In this document: one piece after another, positions 1 through 7,912 of the stretch
Position numbering within the stretch: position 1 is the stretch's first letter
How the letters are laid out: each line of letters starts with the position of its first letter
Assembly (NCBI GenBank): GCA_041179465.1
Contig: JBEGTJ010000024.1
Span: forward strand, 1-22,172
Source of the DNA: TMED14 sp041179465
Lineage (GTDB): Bacteria; Bacteroidota; Bacteroidia; Flavobacteriales; Schleiferiaceae
Direction: 5' to 3'
Length of the DNA: 22,172 nt
Position numbers and translations under genes: made by a program
The notes under the pieces: model-generated
Told to the model about the DNA's origin: nothing
Seen by the model: only the letters and a program-made list of their open reading frames with translations
The model's database searches: none

Positions 1-1
1 C

Positions 2-1699
2 ACCAAGACGGTGAGCGGCGTGTTTACGGGGACCTACGTGGAGCATCCGTTCACGGGGGCGCCGATCCCGGTGTGGACCAGCGACTACGTGCTGATGGGT
101 TACGGAACGGGGGCCGTGATGGCGGTTCCGGGGCACGACAGCCGCGACCACGCGCTGGCCAAGGCCATGGGCTTGCCCATTGTGCAGGTGGTGGCGTCGA
201 GCGAGCCCGTGGACGTGCAGGCCGAGGCCTTTGAGGCCAAGTCGGGACGCGCCATGGCGTCGGATTTTTTGGACGGATTGGCTACGGTTGAGGCGATTGA
301 TCGCGCCATTTCTGAGTTGGAGGCGCGCGGATTGGGCGAGCGCACCGTGCAGTACCGCTTGAGGGATGCCGTGTTTGGCCGCCAGCGCTATTGGGGCGAG
401 CCCATTCCGATTGCCTACCGCGACGGGGTTCCGGAGGCGCTGCCGCTCGAGGAGCTTCCGTTGATGCTGCCCGCCGTGGACAAGTACTTGCCCACCGAAG
501 ACGGGGAACCGCCGCTGGCGCGCGCGGAGCGCTGGGTTTCGGCCGAAGGCCTTCCGCTCGAGACCACGACCATGCCCGGATGGGCCGGTAGCTCCTGGTA
601 CTTTTTGCGGTACATGGATCCGCACAATGAGTCCGCCATGGTGGACCGCGCGGCCGCCGACTACTGGGGCCAAGTCGACCTGTATGTGGGCGGAAGCGAG
701 CACGCCACCGGGCACTTGCTCTACAGCCGTTTTTGGACGCACGCGCTCCATGATTTGGGCCATATTGGCTTCCGCGAACCGTTCAAACGCCTCGTGAACC
801 AAGGCATGATTCAGGGAATCAGCGCGTTCGTGCACCGCATCGAAGGCACCCAGACCGTGGTGAGCGCCGAGCTCGCCGCGTCCTACACCACCCAAAAGCT
901 GCACGTGGACGTGAGTTTAGTGAACGAGCGCCACGAGGTGGACCGCGACGCCCTGCGCGCCTGGATGCCCAGCTGGGCGGGCACCGAATTCCTGCCGGCC
1001 GAGGGCCCAATCAAGGTCGAGCGCGAGGTGGAGAAAATGTCGAAGTCCAAGTACAACGTCGTCAACCCTGACGCGCTGGCCGACCAGCACGGAGCCGACG
1101 CGGTGCGCCTCTTTGAAATGTTCCTCGGACCCATCGAGCAGAGCAAGCCCTGGGATACCCAAGGCATGTCGGGCGTGGTGGGCTTCTTGAAAAAGTCGGT
1201 ACGACTGGTGGAGAAAGGGCACGACGGCGAAGCCTCCGCCGAAGAGCTGACCGCCCTTCACACGCTGATTGACAAGCTGCAGCGCGACGTCGAAACCCTG
1301 TCGTTCAACACCTCAGTGAGCGCCATGATGATTGCGGTGAATGCTTGGGGCGGACTTCCCCAGCTCGCCCGGACCACGCTGCGCGACTTTGCGGTGCTGC
1401 TGGAGCCCTTTGCGCCACACACCGCCGAAGCCCTTTGGGCGGAACTGGGCGGCACGGGAAGTGTGGTACTGGCCCCCTATCCGGTGCTGAACCCTGCCTA
1501 CCTCGTCAGGGACCGCGTGCAGTACCCGGTGCAGTTCAACGGGAAAACGCGCTTTCAGCTCGAGATGCCGGCGTCTGCGTCGGCGGCCGAAGTCGAAACG
1601 GCCGTGATGGCCCACGAAAAGACGGCGCACTTCCTCGAGGGCCGAAGCCCCAAAAAAGTTATTGTGGTGCCGGGCCGGATTGTGAACGTGGTGGGCTAG
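2..1699 (+). CDS. leuS: Leucyl-tRNA synthetase, 3' part (5' end outside window)
   Basis: Charges tRNA-Leu with leucine in the cytoplasm (class I aminoacyl-tRNA synthetase). The frame is open from the first base of the window, so the 565 codons seen are a C-terminal fragment of a protein usually above 900 residues; the HIGH-motif region is missing. Visible parts are the end of the CP1 editing domain (the stretch ending GYGTGAVMAVPGHDSRDHA), the RQRYWGEPIP segment, the WAGSSWYFLRYMDP segment of the catalytic core, the KMSKS loop at bases 1034-1048, the anticodon-binding helices and a complete C-terminal domain ending in VVPGRIVNVVG. The long insert between LVNQGMIQG and KMSKS matches what I know of Bacteroidota versions. 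The gene overlaps the convergent membrane-protein gene by 41 bases at its 3' end. The GTG at base 11 is internal, not the start. Confidence 0.97.
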   Translation, partial: TKTVSGVFTGTYVEHPFTGAPIPVWTSDYVLMGYGTGAVMAVPGHDSRDHALAKAMGLPIVQVVASSEPVDVQAEAFEAKSGRAMASDFLDGLATVEAIDRAISELEARGLGERTVQYRLRDAVFGRQRYWGEPIPIAYRDGVPEALPLEELPLMLPAVDKYLPTEDGEPPLARAERWVSAEGLPLETTTMPGWAGSSWYFLRYMDPHNESAMVDRAAADYWGQVDLYVGGSEHATGHLLYSRFWTHALHDLGHIGFREPFKRLVNQGMIQGISAFVHRIEGTQTVVSAELAASYTTQKLHVDVSLVNERHEVDRDALRAWMPSWAGTEFLPAEGPIKVEREVEKMSKSKYNVVNPDALADQHGADAVRLFEMFLGPIEQSKPWDTQGMSGVVGFLKKSVRLVEKGHDGEASAEELTALHTLIDKLQRDVETLSFNTSVSAMMIAVNAWGGLPQLARTTLRDFAVLLEPFAPHTAEALWAELGGTGSVVLAPYPVLNPAYLVRDRVQYPVQFNGKTRFQLEMPASASAAEVETAVMAHEKTAHFLEGRSPKKVIVVPGRIVNVVG

Positions 1700-2579
1700 C
1701 CGAACCGCGGCTGCCCCCCAGGCGGTAGTAACCGTTGGTAATCCAAAGCATGACCAAGCCGAAGCCGACTCCGCCCACGATGAGAAGCTGAGCCACCCCC
1801 GATTCCGCCGAAAAACTCATTTTCAGCAGAATGGTGGACACGACAAAGCTCGAGTTTCGAATGATGGTCGGAAAGTCGTCGCTGTACAGCAGCGAGAGCA
1901 GTAAAATGAACACGTCGCTGACAATCAGCACCGTGTAAAACTGGTCAAAGAACACCGCGTTGAGGTCGGTTACGGGGTGTTCCAGGGCCGATCCGCGCTG
2001 AATCCAGTCCGCCAGGCTGGTGGCCGCCAGGCCGGCGAGCACGAGGAACAACCCAAAGGCCAAGAGGTTTTTGGCGCGCACAAACCGACGTAGGTTTCGG
2101 GCCTCGGGCTGGTCGGGGAATTCCTGTTCGGCTACGTAGCCCGAAATGCGGTAAAACCACAGCACGCTGGCGTATACCACCAAAACGCAGAGTAAGTCCC
2201 ACACGAGTTCGGCCATGCCCGGGCCCCAAAAGCCCGTTTGGCCCAGCTCGAGGTGCGTCAGGTCCTTGAACACGCCGCGAATCAAGATGAGGACCATGAT
2301 TTCGTACTGCTTGGCGACGTAAATGGTTGTGGACCGGCGCAGGTAGTAGACCAAGAGGTAGGTCTCAAAGAGGAGCAGCACCGAAAACGGCGTGTAGATG
2401 GCATTGATGGGGTGGGCAAACAATGGCCCCCCGATGAAGTCCGAAAACCAGGGCTTCACCGCATAGCCCAGCAGGTGAACCAAGAAGCTCAGAATTGCGG
2501 CAATCAGCGTGTACCGACCCAGCCGGGCCCGGAATTCCGGCGTAAAGGGCCATTCCGCCCAGCTAAGATTGTAATTCAT
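1659..2579 (-). CDS. Conserved multi-pass inner-membrane protein of unknown function
   Basis: 306-residue hydrophobic protein with about six or seven membrane segments. The clearest are near residues 23-41, 58-80, 125-150, 175-200, 220-245 and 270-295. It resembles unnamed Bacteroidota membrane proteins, including a conserved-looking stretch around AKQYEIMVLILIRGVFKD, but I cannot assign a function. I chose the ATG at 2577-2579; the longer reading uses a TTG at 2607-2609 that lies upstream of a perfect inverted repeat. The start codon forms the edge of that 11-base repeat (2577-2601). The gene lies 47 bases downstream of the M23 peptidase on the same strand and could be co-transcribed with it. 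Its last 13 codons run antisense into leuS and encode a Gly/Ser/Pro-rich tail, which looks like an extension after loss of an earlier stop. Confidence 0.8.
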   Translation of the reverse strand: MNYNLSWAEWPFTPEFRARLGRYTLIAAILSFLVHLLGYAVKPWFSDFIGGPLFAHPINAIYTPFSVLLLFETYLLVYYLRRSTTIYVAKQYEIMVLILIRGVFKDLTHLELGQTGFWGPGMAELVWDLLCVLVVYASVLWFYRISGYVAEQEFPDQPEARNLRRFVRAKNLLAFGLFLVLAGLAATSLADWIQRGSALEHPVTDLNAVFFDQFYTVLIVSDVFILLLSLLYSDDFPTIIRNSSFVVSTILLKMSFSAESGVAQLLIVGGVGFGLVMLWITNGYYRLGGSRGSASPPRSQSGPAPQ

Positions 2580-2601
2580 TTCACTGATTTTCAGTGAAAT
2601 G
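2577..2601. repeat. Perfect 11-bp inverted repeat enclosing a start codon
   Basis: On the plus strand CATTTCACTGA is followed by TTT and then by its exact reverse complement TCAGTGAAATG. Read on the minus strand, the RNA would fold into an 11-bp stem with a 3-base loop whose last three bases are the ATG of the membrane-protein gene. No T-run follows, so it does not look like an intrinsic terminator for the M23 gene. It could be a protein-binding operator or an RNA hairpin that hides the start codon. Confidence 0.7.
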
Positions 2602-2626
2602 TACAACAAAGTTCGGGACTACGGCC

Positions 2627-3895
2627 CTAGGCCTTGGCCAGCGAATCAAGCACGGCCTTGCGCGGCTTCATGCCCGATTCGAAGTCGGCCCAAAGCGAGC
2701 GCGGCAGCGGGTCGGCGCGCTGGATCGGCTCTTTGAGCGGGTCCACTTGCCGGCCGTTCTTCCAAAAACGGTAGCACACGTGCGGACCGGTGGCAAGTCC
2801 CGTCGACCCCACGTAGCCAATCACCTGACCCTGCTCGACCCGGGCCCCGTTGCGAACGCCCTTGCCGATGCGGCTCATGTGCAGGTACTGGGTAGTATAC
2901 GTTCCATTGTGCTTGATTTTCACGTAGTTGCCGTTGGCTGAATTATAGGCGGCCGCGACGACGGTGCCGTTGGCGGTAGCCAAAATGGGCGTACCTGAGG
3001 GAGCCGCGTAGTCCGTCCCCAAGTGGGCCTTCCAGCGCTTCTGCACCGGGTGAAAGCGGTTCATGGTGTAGCGGGAGGTGATGCGCGCAAATTCCAATGG
3101 CGCCTTCAGGAACATGCGCTTCATGCCTTCGCCTTCGTGGTCGTAGTAGCCCTCCACGCTCCCGTCGGCGTTTTGGTAGCGAAACGCATAAAACGACTTG
3201 CCGTTGTGGAAAAACCGCGCCGCCAGAATTTTGCCCGTTCCCACGAATACGGTGTCGTCGACGTAGGACTCCTCATAGATGACCTCAAAACGGTCTCCGG
3301 CCTGAATGCGGAAGAAGTCGATGGTCCAAGCGTACACTTCAGACAACTTTACCGCCACCGCCGGCGAAACCCCTTGCTTCTCGAGGGTCGCATAGAGCGA
3401 ACCGTTGATTTCGCCGCCCACAGCCCGTTCCTTGGTCACTTTGGGCCGTTCCACCTTGCGCACAAAGAGGCTGTCGCGGAGGCCAAACACCACGTATTCC
3501 GCCACCGAGGGCTCGTAAATGAAGTAGGTCACTTGGCGCGTGCTGTCCTTGCTGCGCAGCAACCAGTAGGCGTCGCCGGCGCGCCACTTGCGCGGATTAA
3601 AGTCCTCGGACCCCTTTTGCAGCAGCTCGTCGACCTTCACGGCGTCGATGCCCCAGGTGTCCATGAGTCCGCCAAAGGTTTCGCCCTCGGCGACCTCGTA
3701 GCGCTTGGCGTCGAATTCCCGCAGCGAATAACCAAACAAAAAGCCCGGATCGACCTCCTCGCCCTCGGCCTCTGCCCTGCCCGCCGCCGACGGAAGCACC
3801 TTGGCCAGCAGCCACAAGCTGAGGATCAAGCCCAGACCGATGCTCACGGCGAGCCAGATCGGTAAGTTGCGCTTTTTTGCAGATTTTTTGGTCAT
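2627..3895 (-). CDS. M23-family (LytM/MepM-like) cell-wall endopeptidase, membrane anchored
   Basis: Predicted murein endopeptidase of 422 residues acting in the periplasm. Layout: a short basic N-terminus, one membrane segment (about residues 11-31), an OapA/LysM-like module (about 66-113, from YEVAEGETFGGLM), a middle domain typical of MepM-like proteins, and a C-terminal M23 domain (about 270-390). The first zinc motif is intact (HLGTD, H291 and D295). The second, usually HxH, reads H372-V-C374, so a cysteine occupies the usual third zinc-ligand position. I recall this GPHVCYRFW form in other Bacteroidota, so it may be active. The gene is divergent from the metallophosphoesterase with a 112-base gap; the membrane-protein gene follows on the same strand. 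Likely roles are peptide cross-link cleavage during growth or division; the exact bond is not visible. Confidence 0.92.
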   Translation of the reverse strand: MTKKSAKKRNLPIWLAVSIGLGLILSLWLLAKVLPSAAGRAEAEGEEVDPGFLFGYSLREFDAKRYEVAEGETFGGLMDTWGIDAVKVDELLQKGSEDFNPRKWRAGDAYWLLRSKDSTRQVTYFIYEPSVAEYVVFGLRDSLFVRKVERPKVTKERAVGGEINGSLYATLEKQGVSPAVAVKLSEVYAWTIDFFRIQAGDRFEVIYEESYVDDTVFVGTGKILAARFFHNGKSFYAFRYQNADGSVEGYYDHEGEGMKRMFLKAPLEFARITSRYTMNRFHPVQKRWKAHLGTDYAAPSGTPILATANGTVVAAAYNSANGNYVKIKHNGTYTTQYLHMSRIGKGVRNGARVEQGQVIGYVGSTGLATGPHVCYRFWKNGRQVDPLKEPIQRADPLPRSLWADFESGMKPRKAVLDSLAKA

Positions 3896-3963
3896 CGAGG
3901 GCTCTAAAATACGGCCAAACGACGGGGGAAAACCCTGTTGATAAGTACAAATTGCCTAAAATG

Positions 3964-3985
3964 GGGGTAACGCAGGGGTTACGCT
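3964..3985. repeat. Two tandem 11-bp direct repeats in a divergent promoter region
   Basis: GGGGTAACGCA (3964-3974) is followed directly by GGGGTTACGCT (3975-3985), identical at 9 of 11 positions. The repeat period equals about one DNA turn, the arrangement used by tandem-binding regulators such as OmpR/PhoB-type response regulators. It lies 22 bases upstream of the metallophosphoesterase start, between two divergent genes. A binding role is inference. Within it GTAAC and GTTAC also form a short inverted repeat. Confidence 0.45.
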
Positions 3986-4007
3986 AAAGTCAGGTATTTG
4001 CAACTCA

Positions 4008-4841
4008 ATGAGTTCCCGCCGCCCCCTTCCTGTCGTTGTGCTCAGCGACCTTCACCTCGGAACCTTCGGGTGCCACGCCCGAGAGCTGCTCGCCTACCTC
4101 AAAGGCATCCAGCCCGAGGTCTTGATTCTCAACGGAGACATCATCGACATCTGGAATTTTAAAAAATCCTACTTCCCCAAAAGCCATTTTAAAGTGGTCA
4201 AGCGTCTGATTTCTATGGCGCAAAAGGGCACGGAGATTTACTACCTCACGGGCAACCACGACGAGCTGCTCCGCCGATTTGCCGACGCCGACTTGGGCCG
4301 CATTCACCTGCGGAATTCGCTCGTGATGACGGTGGGCGGCGTGCGAACCTGGTTTTTTCACGGCGACATCTTTGACGCGAGCATCCAAAACGCCCGCTGG
4401 CTGGCCAAGTTGGGCGGATGGTCCTACGACCTACTCATCTGGGTGAACCGCGGCCTCAACATGGTGCTGGAACGCATGGGGCGCGAGAAGTACTCGCTGA
4501 GCAAGACCATCAAGGATTCCGTTAAAAAAGCCGTCACCTACGTGGGCGATTTTGAACGCGCCGCCGCCGAGATGGCCGTGCGCCAAGGCTACGGCCGAGT
4601 GGTCTGCGGCCACATACACCAGCCCCAAATGCGCCAAATCGCCGTTGGCGATCGGCGGATTGACTACTTGAACTCCGGCGACTGGATCGAAAACCTCACG
4701 GCCCTTGAGTGGGACGGAACCCAATGGACGTTGTACCAGCACCCCGACGTGCGGGAGCCCGAAGAGGAAGACCAAAAAGTAGATGCTTCGGCGCGCGAAC
4801 TGCTGACGTGGGTGCTGGCCGAAACCGAAGTTCCGCAATGA
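4008..4841 (+). CDS. LpxH-like calcineurin-fold metallophosphoesterase
   Basis: 277-residue phosphoesterase with the full two-metal set: D14 and H16 (SDLHLG), D44 (NGDIIDIWN), N83 with H84/D85 (TGNHDE), H118 (FFHGD) and H202/H204 (GHIHQP). This subgroup is commonly annotated UDP-2,3-diacylglucosamine diphosphatase, the lipid A enzyme that releases UMP, but it is somewhat longer than classical LpxH and the substrate cannot be read from sequence. It is cytoplasmic or peripheral, with no signal peptide. The start ATG at 4008 is the first in frame and follows an intergenic region with tandem repeats. The stop overlaps the start of the next gene as ATGA, so translation is probably coupled to a glycosyltransferase; together they suggest a glycolipid or sugar-nucleotide step. 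I am sure of the fold, not of the LpxH role. Confidence 0.9.
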   Translation: MSSRRPLPVVVLSDLHLGTFGCHARELLAYLKGIQPEVLILNGDIIDIWNFKKSYFPKSHFKVVKRLISMAQKGTEIYYLTGNHDELLRRFADADLGRIHLRNSLVMTVGGVRTWFFHGDIFDASIQNARWLAKLGGWSYDLLIWVNRGLNMVLERMGREKYSLSKTIKDSVKKAVTYVGDFERAAAEMAVRQGYGRVVCGHIHQPQMRQIAVGDRRIDYLNSGDWIENLTALEWDGTQWTLYQHPDVREPEEEDQKVDASARELLTWVLAETEVPQ

Positions 4842-5833
4842 AACTTCTCTATGCCGTTCAGGGCACAGGCAACGGGCATGTGGCTCGGGCCCGGCACCTG
4901 ATTCCCGTGCTCTCGGCCTATGCCGACGTCACCGTGTGGATTTCGGGAACGGAGAGCCAAGTGGACCTTCCGGTGGCCCCGGCGCGGCGTTTTGCGGGAA
5001 TTTCGTTGAAGTACAACCGCCGGGGAGGCCTGAGCTACCTCAAGTGCCTGACGGACAACGACTGGCTGCGGTTTGTGCGCGACGTGCTCCGCGCCCCCAT
5101 TCATGATTTTGACCTCATTATCAACGACTTCGAGCCGGTGAGTGCCTGGGCGGTCCTGCTTCGGGGCGGAACGCTGCTCGAGCTCAGCCACCAAGCGGGC
5201 GTGCGGCACCCGGGTGCCCCCAAGCCCAAACGCCCGCATGCGCTCGGTGCCTTTATTTTGGCGAACTACGCTCCGTCCAAGCAGGCGATTGGGTTCCACG
5301 TGCAGGCAATTGAGCCCTTCGTACGCCCTCCGCTGATCCGCCACGAGGTGCGGTTTGCCGAGCAGCGCCCGCAGCCCCAACTGCTCGTGTACCTGCCCGC
5401 CTACGGAACCGCCGAGCTGGTCGCGGCCCTGAGCGACTGCCCCGTGCCGGTGCGCGCCTTTTCGCCCCGGGTTGCGGAGCCCGAAGTACACGGTGCGCTG
5501 CGCCTCGAGCCGGTGGACGCCCTGCGCTTCCTCGAGGCGTTTTGCACGTCGGATTCGGTGCTGTGCAGCGCCGGTTTTGAGCTGCCTACCGAGGCGCTTT
5601 TTCACGGCAAACGGCTGGCCGTAATCCCGATTGCCGGACAGTACGAACAGGCCTGCAACGCTCTAGCGCTGCGCCAAGCCGGAGCCTGGCACGCCCAGAG
5701 CTTGGCGCGCTTCAAGCTGCTGAAGTGGCTGAAGAGTCCGCCCCCGCCGAAGGCGAATTGGCCCGACTACAGTGAAGAATTGGCGCGCGAACTGCTGCGC
5801 TTTGCCCCGCACAAGCTCGCGCCGAGCGGTTAG
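4838..5833 (+). CDS. MJ1255-type GT-B glycosyltransferase
   Basis: 331-residue protein starting MKLLYAVQGTGNGH. The glycine-rich GTGNGH near residue 10 corresponds to the N-terminal loop of MurG-like GT-B enzymes. The C-terminal half has the nucleotide-sugar-binding pattern (around residues 236-280, with SAGFELPTEALFHGK and PIAGQYEQACNA). The overall type is the MJ1255/VC2487 family of predicted glycosyltransferases, whose donor and acceptor I do not know. The ATG at 4838 was chosen over a longer frame beginning at 4709 because it gives the family's N-terminus and overlaps the preceding stop as ATGA. There is no signal peptide, so it probably works at the inner face of the membrane. The gene ends in a 4-base tail-to-tail overlap with tryptophan dioxygenase. 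Confidence 0.87.
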   Translation: MKLLYAVQGTGNGHVARARHLIPVLSAYADVTVWISGTESQVDLPVAPARRFAGISLKYNRRGGLSYLKCLTDNDWLRFVRDVLRAPIHDFDLIINDFEPVSAWAVLLRGGTLLELSHQAGVRHPGAPKPKRPHALGAFILANYAPSKQAIGFHVQAIEPFVRPPLIRHEVRFAEQRPQPQLLVYLPAYGTAELVAALSDCPVPVRAFSPRVAEPEVHGALRLEPVDALRFLEAFCTSDSVLCSAGFELPTEALFHGKRLAVIPIAGQYEQACNALALRQAGAWHAQSLARFKLLKWLKSPPPPKANWPDYSEELARELLRFAPHKLAPSG

Positions 5834-6792
5834 TTGGCGACGGTGCCCCAGGCTTCGCGCTCGGCGTCGGTCCACAAAAACGGAAACGCAATGCGGAGCT
5901 GGAACTTCGGCGGAAGGTACTTGGGCCAATTGGTGCCGCCGGTAGCGCGGGCGTCGGTGGGCTGCTTCGCGAGGTAGCGACCGGCCGTCTTCAAATGCTG
6001 CATCGGCCAGCGCACGTTCACCTGCTGGTCCAGCTCGCGCAGGGCCTCGCGAAGCGAATCGCTCAACTCGCCGCGGGCCTCCAGGGCCCGGGCTCGGTCC
6101 GACAGCGTGCGTCCGTGCACCCGCTGGGCCCGCTCGGCGAACGCCTTCGCGTACTTTTCCTCAAACTGCTTGAGCGTCAGCGTCTTCTCGCCGGTGGCGG
6201 CGATCGTGGCGCCTCCGCGCCAGTAAATCTTATCGAGCAGCACCAGCGGATCGGTCTCGCTGGCAAAATCCGCGCGCACGTCGAGGTGCACCAGCTCGTT
6301 CAGCCGCGCCAGCGCCATCTCGATCATGCGGTACTGCCCCGACTGAAACCCGCTCGCCGGAATCAGCGCCATGCGAAAGCGCAGAAACTGCGCGCGGTCC
6401 ATGCCGTCGGTCATCACGGCAAACGACTGCTCGAGCGCCCCAAAGTAGCGGGTGCAGCGCCGCACGTGCTCCGCCAGCGCCTCGGCGTGCGCCGGAGTCC
6501 AGTCGGCCGTCCCGGGCATCGGGGCGTCGAGGGCCGCGTCGAGCTCGTGAAGCACCAGCTTGAAGTACAGCTCGGTGATCTGGTGGTACATGATGAAAAT
6601 CGGCTCGTCGTGGTGCGGCGTGCGCGGCTGCTGCAAGCTCAGCAGGCTGTCGAGGCGGATGTAGTCCCAGTACGTGAGGTAGTCGGCCTCGAGGAGTCCG
6701 TCGAGAAAATCGACCAGTTCCTGGCCCGAGGCCGCATACTTGCTGCGCAGGGCTTCGAGGCGTTCCAAAAGCGAAGAATCAAGGGTAGTCAT
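5830..6792 (-). CDS. kynA: Tryptophan 2,3-dioxygenase
   Basis: Heme enzyme of 320 residues that oxidises L-tryptophan to N-formylkynurenine, the first step of the kynurenine route to catabolism or NAD. Family signatures: LEADYLTYWDYIRLDSLLSL (about 34-53), IFIMYHQITELYFKL with the active-site histidine H70, FRMALIPASGFQSGQYR (140-155) with the substrate-carboxylate arginine R140, the heme-ligand histidine H266 (PMQHLKTAGRYL) and TGGTNWPKYLPP (285-295). Spacing of H70, R140 and H266 agrees with characterised bacterial enzymes. The start ATG follows a TAGCTTTG box by only four bases, so the mRNA may be nearly leaderless. It lies 37 bases behind the histidine kinase on the same strand, so read-through is possible too. 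No other kynurenine gene is in the window. Confidence 0.97.
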   Translation of the reverse strand: MTTLDSSLLERLEALRSKYAASGQELVDFLDGLLEADYLTYWDYIRLDSLLSLQQPRTPHHDEPIFIMYHQITELYFKLVLHELDAALDAPMPGTADWTPAHAEALAEHVRRCTRYFGALEQSFAVMTDGMDRAQFLRFRMALIPASGFQSGQYRMIEMALARLNELVHLDVRADFASETDPLVLLDKIYWRGGATIAATGEKTLTLKQFEEKYAKAFAERAQRVHGRTLSDRARALEARGELSDSLREALRELDQQVNVRWPMQHLKTAGRYLAKQPTDARATGGTNWPKYLPPKFQLRIAFPFLWTDAEREAWGTVAN

Positions 6793-6796
6793 GCCG

Positions 6797-6804
6797 CAAA
6801 GCTA
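6797..6804 (-). promoter_or_regulatory. Bacteroidota -7 box upstream of kynA
   Basis: TAGCTTTG on the minus strand exactly matches TAnnTTTG, the Bacteroidota sigma-ABfr -7 element, four bases before the kynA ATG. The upstream TTG element is not at the usual spacing; one TTG is found only 12 bases away. A start site here would leave almost no leader. Confidence 0.45.
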
Positions 6805-6829
6805 TTAGCTAACAGGCAATGCCGGGTCC

Positions 6830-7903
6830 TTAAGCCTTGGAAATCGTAAACGAAAACGTGGTGCCTTCGCCCGCCGTCGAATTCACCTTGACCGCGTGGC
6901 CGTGCGCCTCGACGATGTGCTTGACGATGGCCAGTCCGAGGCCCGTTCCGCCGATTTTTTTGGTGCGCGTGCGGCTGCGGTCTCCGCGAAAAAAGCGCTC
7001 AAACACGCGGCCGAGCTCCTCCTTGGCAATGCCGATGCCGTTGTCTTGCACGAGCACGTTGTAGGACTTTTCGCCGGCGTCTTCGATGGCGACGCGCAGA
7101 AATCCGCCCGGCTCGTCGCGCGAGTACTTGATCGCGTTCGAAATCAGGTTGAGCACCACCTGGTCCATCCGCTCGGGGTCGGCGAAGACCGCGCAGTCCT
7201 CGTCGGGGTCGTAGTCGCGCACCACCGTCAAGCCTTGCTGGGCGATGCGGTCCGACATCTGCTCCAGGGCGTCCTCGATTTGCTCGGTGAGGCTGTAGCG
7301 CTCTTTTTGCAGCACGAGCTGGTCGCCTTCGAGCCGGGCGAGCACGTCCATGTCCTGCACCAAGCGAATCATGCGTTCCACGTTGCGCGAGGCTTTTTTG
7401 AGGTATTCCTTGCGGACCTTTTGGTCCTTAATTCCGTCCAAAAGCGTCAGCACGTAGCCCTGAATGTTGAAAATCGGCGTGCGCAGTTCGTGCGACAGGT
7501 TGGCGATGAACTCGCGCCGCACGTCGTCGCGAACTTGAAGGTTGCTGAGCTCGGTGGTTTTCTTCTGCGCCCAAGAGGCCACTTCCATCTCCACCTTTCC
7601 GATTTCTTCGGCGTCGGCCATGAGCGACGTTTGGTAGCGGTCGGGGTTCGAAATGACCTTGTAAATTTTCAACAGCCTTGAATACAAAAACTTGCGGATT
7701 AGGTATTCCGCCAAAAATGCCGTGGCGCTGGCGATGAACGTGCTGAGCAGCGTGATTTCGAGGTAGGGCACCTCTTGGACGGGAAGCGGCAGGGCGCCGT
7801 CGTCGGTGTGCACGAGCTCGAACATGGCAAACATGACGAACCACACCACCGGCCCCAGCAGGATTCCGATGAAAAAAGCAATGCGTTCCGGACGGTCTAG
7901 CAC
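6830..7903 (-). CDS. PhoR-like membrane sensor histidine kinase
   Basis: 357-residue kinase with two membrane segments (about 8-30 and 48-68), a short intervening periplasmic loop of about 17 residues, a linker/HAMP-like region, HisKA with the phosphorylated histidine H138 (NLSHELRTP), and HATPase_c with the N box (N252, N256), DNGIG (287-291), FERFF and GGTGLGL (318-324). All catalytic motifs are intact. It starts with GTG; no ATG nearby would keep the first membrane segment. It begins nine bases after the response-regulator stop, so the two are co-transcribed and are cognate partners. The very short loop gives little room for a ligand-binding sensor domain, so sensing may be intramembrane or through an accessory protein. 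Bacteroidota databases often call this pair PhoP/PhoR-like; the real stimulus is unknown. Confidence 0.93.
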   Translation of the reverse strand: MLDRPERIAFFIGILLGPVVWFVMFAMFELVHTDDGALPLPVQEVPYLEITLLSTFIASATAFLAEYLIRKFLYSRLLKIYKVISNPDRYQTSLMADAEEIGKVEMEVASWAQKKTTELSNLQVRDDVRREFIANLSHELRTPIFNIQGYVLTLLDGIKDQKVRKEYLKKASRNVERMIRLVQDMDVLARLEGDQLVLQKERYSLTEQIEDALEQMSDRIAQQGLTVVRDYDPDEDCAVFADPERMDQVVLNLISNAIKYSRDEPGGFLRVAIEDAGEKSYNVLVQDNGIGIAKEELGRVFERFFRGDRSRTRTKKIGGTGLGLAIVKHIVEAHGHAVKVNSTAGEGTTFSFTISKA

Positions 7904-7912
7904 GCCCCGAAG

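Noticed and set aside
3023..3865. 280-codon plus-strand frame opposite the M23 gene
   Set aside because: Arg/Ala/His-rich shadow; the minus-strand gene has clear M23 motifs.
4709..4837. Possible N-terminal extension of the glycosyltransferase
   Set aside because: It would overlap the phosphoesterase by 133 bases and add an Arg-rich stretch before the family N-terminus at 4838.
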